DNA from: BD2-11 clade cluster bacterium bin43
GTDB lineage: Bacteria > Gemmatimonadota > Gemmatimonadetes > Longimicrobiales > Gaopeijiaceae
Length of the DNA: 64,000 nucleotides
NCBI GenBank assembly: GCA_002238605.1
Contig: MPMR01000002.1
Coordinates: 62,001-126,000 of the forward strand
Direction of reading: 5' to 3'
Shown here: piece after piece, positions 62,690 through 64,000 of the stretch
How the letters are laid out: each line of letters opens with the position of its first letter
Numbering within the stretch: the stretch's first letter is position 1
Notes under the pieces: model-generated
Database searches by the model: none
The model's input: only the letters and a program-made list of their open reading frames with translations
Told to the model about the DNA's origin: nothing
Made by a program: the position numbers and the translations under genes

Positions 62690-63589
62690 ATCGATGCTGC
62701 TCGCGTGCAGGAAGTTCGTGAAGCCTTCGTCGTAGTCCGACAGTCCGTTCTGGCCGGTGAGCTTCATGCGCTCGTCGTAGAGGCGGCGCATCAGATTCGC
62801 CAACGTGCCCTGGGCGGGGCCATCCTCGGGATGCAGCGCCAGGAAGTCGTCCCGCAGCTCCTGCCGCAGCCCGCCCTCCTCGACCATGGTCCGGTACCGC
62901 CCCGGATCGCGGTCGGCCAGCACCCAGAGGTTGCGGTGGAGCCGCTCGCAGCGCGCCGACTGCACCAGCACCGGCTCGCCCGAGCCGACCATCGACAGGT
63001 AGCCCAGCGCCTGCGCGTGCAGTTCCTTCAGGTATCCCTTCCGGTGCGAGAACTCGTGCGCGATGATGTGCGGCTCGAAGACCCCCGCGTCCCGCAGGAT
63101 GGACACGTCTCCGGAGAAGATGTCGCAGGTGCCGAGAGCGAAGGGGAAGACGAGGCCGGCGAGGGTGAACTGACGTATTTCCGAGCTGGTTTCGACCCGC
63201 TGGCCGGTGATGTCGGCGATGAAGTCGGTCAGGTGCCGGTTGACCAGGCGGGCGAGTTCCGCGCGCGGGATACGCTCGGGGGTGTATTCTTCGCTCACGA
63301 GCTCGACCAGCCAGCGGACCTCTCCGTCGCGCTCGGCCACGGACATCGGCGTGAGCTTGTGCACGTCTGCGCCGAAGGTGTCCAGGAAGTCGATCGCACG
63401 CACGTTGCGCCGGGCGAACCAGTCGACCGCCACGCTGCCCGCGTAGGCGCCCAGGGCCACGGCCTGGAGTGCGCGGCCGGGAGGCGTCGCGCCGAGCAGG
63501 ATGCGCGAAGCGAGCGGCGCCGCGACCATCAGGTCGGTCAGCGAGATGGGCGAGTAGGTCGCCTGATTGGGGATGCGGACGGTTTCCAT
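62678..63589 (-). CDS. DUF3810-like protein with zinc-metalloprotease motif
   Basis: 303 residues from the ATG at 63589 (GGGAAGG upstream). The zinc-binding 'HIIAHEFSHRKGYLKELHAQ' motif (HExxH, about residue 177) is followed by a second acidic segment ('ELHAQALGYLSMVGSGEP'). One or two weak hydrophobic segments precede it. DUF3810 proteins of Bacteroidetes and related phyla share the HExxH arrangement, and their function is unknown. The gene is divergent from metH. Confidence 0.6.
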   Translation of the reverse strand: METVRIPNQATYSPISLTDLMVAAPLASRILLGATPPGRALQAVALGAYAGSVAVDWFARRNVRAIDFLDTFGADVHKLTPMSVAERDGEVRWLVELVSEEYTPERIPRAELARLVNRHLTDFIADITGQRVETSSEIRQFTLAGLVFPFALGTCDIFSGDVSILRDAGVFEPHIIAHEFSHRKGYLKELHAQALGYLSMVGSGEPVLVQSARCERLHRNLWVLADRDPGRYRTMVEEGGLRQELRDDFLALHPEDGPAQGTLANLMRRLYDERMKLTGQNGLSDYDEGFTNFLHASSIDSSS

Positions 63590-63614
63590 GAGCCTTCCCG
63601 GGGTTGCAACATCG

Positions 63615-63710
63615 TTCCCGGCGCAACGGCGGTCGTTCCCGCGCGCCGACGGGCTTCCCGGTGCAACGGCAGCCTGCTCGGCGCAACGGTATGCCTGTCC
63701 GGAGTAACGG
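63615..63710. repeat. Imperfect 20-22-bp tandem array before metH
   Basis: Five copies centred on GCAACGG or close variants recur at about 63623, 63645, 63663, 63683 and 63704. The period is near 20-22 bp and each is preceded by variants of TTCCCGG or CTCGG. The spacing of two helical turns would suit cooperative binding of a regulator. No cobalamin or SAM riboswitch consensus was recognised. Confidence 0.5.
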
Positions 63711-63780
63711 CCGCGGAACCCGAAAGTTCCTGACGGCCGGACGCTTCCCGGCTGTTCGGACCGGACGCGCCTCCGGTTAG

Positions 63781-63786
63781 TATACT
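63781..63786 (+). promoter_or_regulatory. Putative -10 (TATACT) immediately before metH
   Basis: TATACT in the context TTAGTATACTG ends six bases before the ATG at 63793. Transcription from it would start at or near the A of the start codon, so the metH mRNA may be leaderless. No Shine-Dalgarno sequence is present. Confidence 0.4.
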
Positions 63787-63792
63787 GACGCA

Positions 63793-64000
63793 ATGACCAC
63801 CTCCGCATCCGTCCCCGGCATCCGCTCGTCCGCGCGCTCCCGGCGTGCGGCCGCGCTGAGTGATGCCCTGAAGGACCGCATCCTGGTTCTCGACGGGGCC
63901 ATGGGCACGATGATCCAGGGGTACCGGCTGGGCGAGGAGGACTTCCGCGGCGAACGCTTTGCGGACCATTCCAGCCCGCTCAAGGGCGCCAACGACCTGC
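63793..64000 (+). CDS. metH: Cobalamin-dependent methionine synthase, N-terminal fragment
   Basis: Only the first 69 codons lie in the window. After a short Ser/Arg-rich extension, '[20 protein letters not shown]' and '[20 protein letters not shown]' followed by 'ANDL' are the start of the homocysteine-binding domain of MetH, which transfers a methyl group from 5-methyltetrahydrofolate to homocysteine via cobalamin. The rest of the protein is beyond the edge. There is no Shine-Dalgarno; see the -10 element at 63781. Confidence 0.88.
   Translation, partial: MTTSASVPGIRSSARSRRAAALSDALKDRILVLDGAMGTMIQGYRLGEEDFRGERFADHSSPLKGANDL

Overview
This is a GC-rich chromosomal window. The densely packed, often overlapping genes, several secreted S9/M20/M28/M29-type peptidases, 6-bladed beta-propeller lipoproteins, a bactofilin, a TonB receptor with a carboxypeptidase-regulatory-like plug extension and HutF-type histidine catabolism point to a Gram-negative, peptide-degrading heterotroph. 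The style fits Gemmatimonadota best. That placement is an inference from gene content and composition, since no rRNA or tRNA was found in the window. No CRISPR array, IS element or phage gene was seen.

Layout. 1-2404: 3' part of an ABC1/UbiB kinase gene (minus) and a beta-propeller lipoprotein (plus). 2512-8811 (minus): two-subunit aconitase X, imidazolonepropionase (hutI) and a lone RND pump. 8842-23450: a RiPP (ribosomal peptide natural product) locus. 23765-25144: hutF. 25207-28853 (minus): GOLPH3-like protein, a DapF-like protein lacking both catalytic cysteines, PdxH and a DadA-like FAD oxidoreductase. 29034-33564 (plus): PQQ sugar dehydrogenase and two tandem SLC13 transporters. 33561-41755 (mostly minus): PH-like membrane protein, NUDIX hydrolase, S9 peptidase, M20 peptidase and amidase, then a TylF-like methyltransferase. 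42861-47880 (plus): GH109-like protein, beta-propeller lipoprotein and TonB receptor. 47888-63589: orphan periplasmic binding protein, two S9 peptidases, two M28 peptidases, bactofilin, DUF1028, an M29-like lipoprotein and a DUF3810-like protein. 63793 to the edge: start of metH.

The most interesting unit is the RiPP locus. A 91-residue precursor with a nitrile-hydratase-like leader ends in a five-residue candidate core, LCCCG. It sits on the plus strand between two minus-strand gene groups. One group is a FAD oxidoreductase, a RRE/E1-like/YcaO cyclodehydratase and a RiPP-associated protein of unknown function. The other is an HlyD-like secretion protein, a C39-peptidase ABC exporter with an apparent one-base frameshift and a second NHLM-type ABC exporter. 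After these come an AlkB-type di-iron membrane hydroxylase fused to a degenerate GlnE-like nucleotidyltransferase, and a short-chain polyprenyl synthase. Read together, this suggests a very small, cysteine-derived polyazole peptide that may be further oxidised or lipidated, exported after cleavage by the C39 domain. The locus lies between hutI and hutF, as if inserted into a histidine-degradation neighbourhood.

Other points worth attention: a divergent regulatory region with a 14-bp direct repeat at 21-bp spacing before the exporter operon, a DapF paralogue with Ser in place of both catalytic Cys, a helix-hairpin-helix remnant overprinted by the start of the PQQ dehydrogenase, a GC-rich minisatellite at 39.1 kb, and a roughly 20-bp repeat array before metH.
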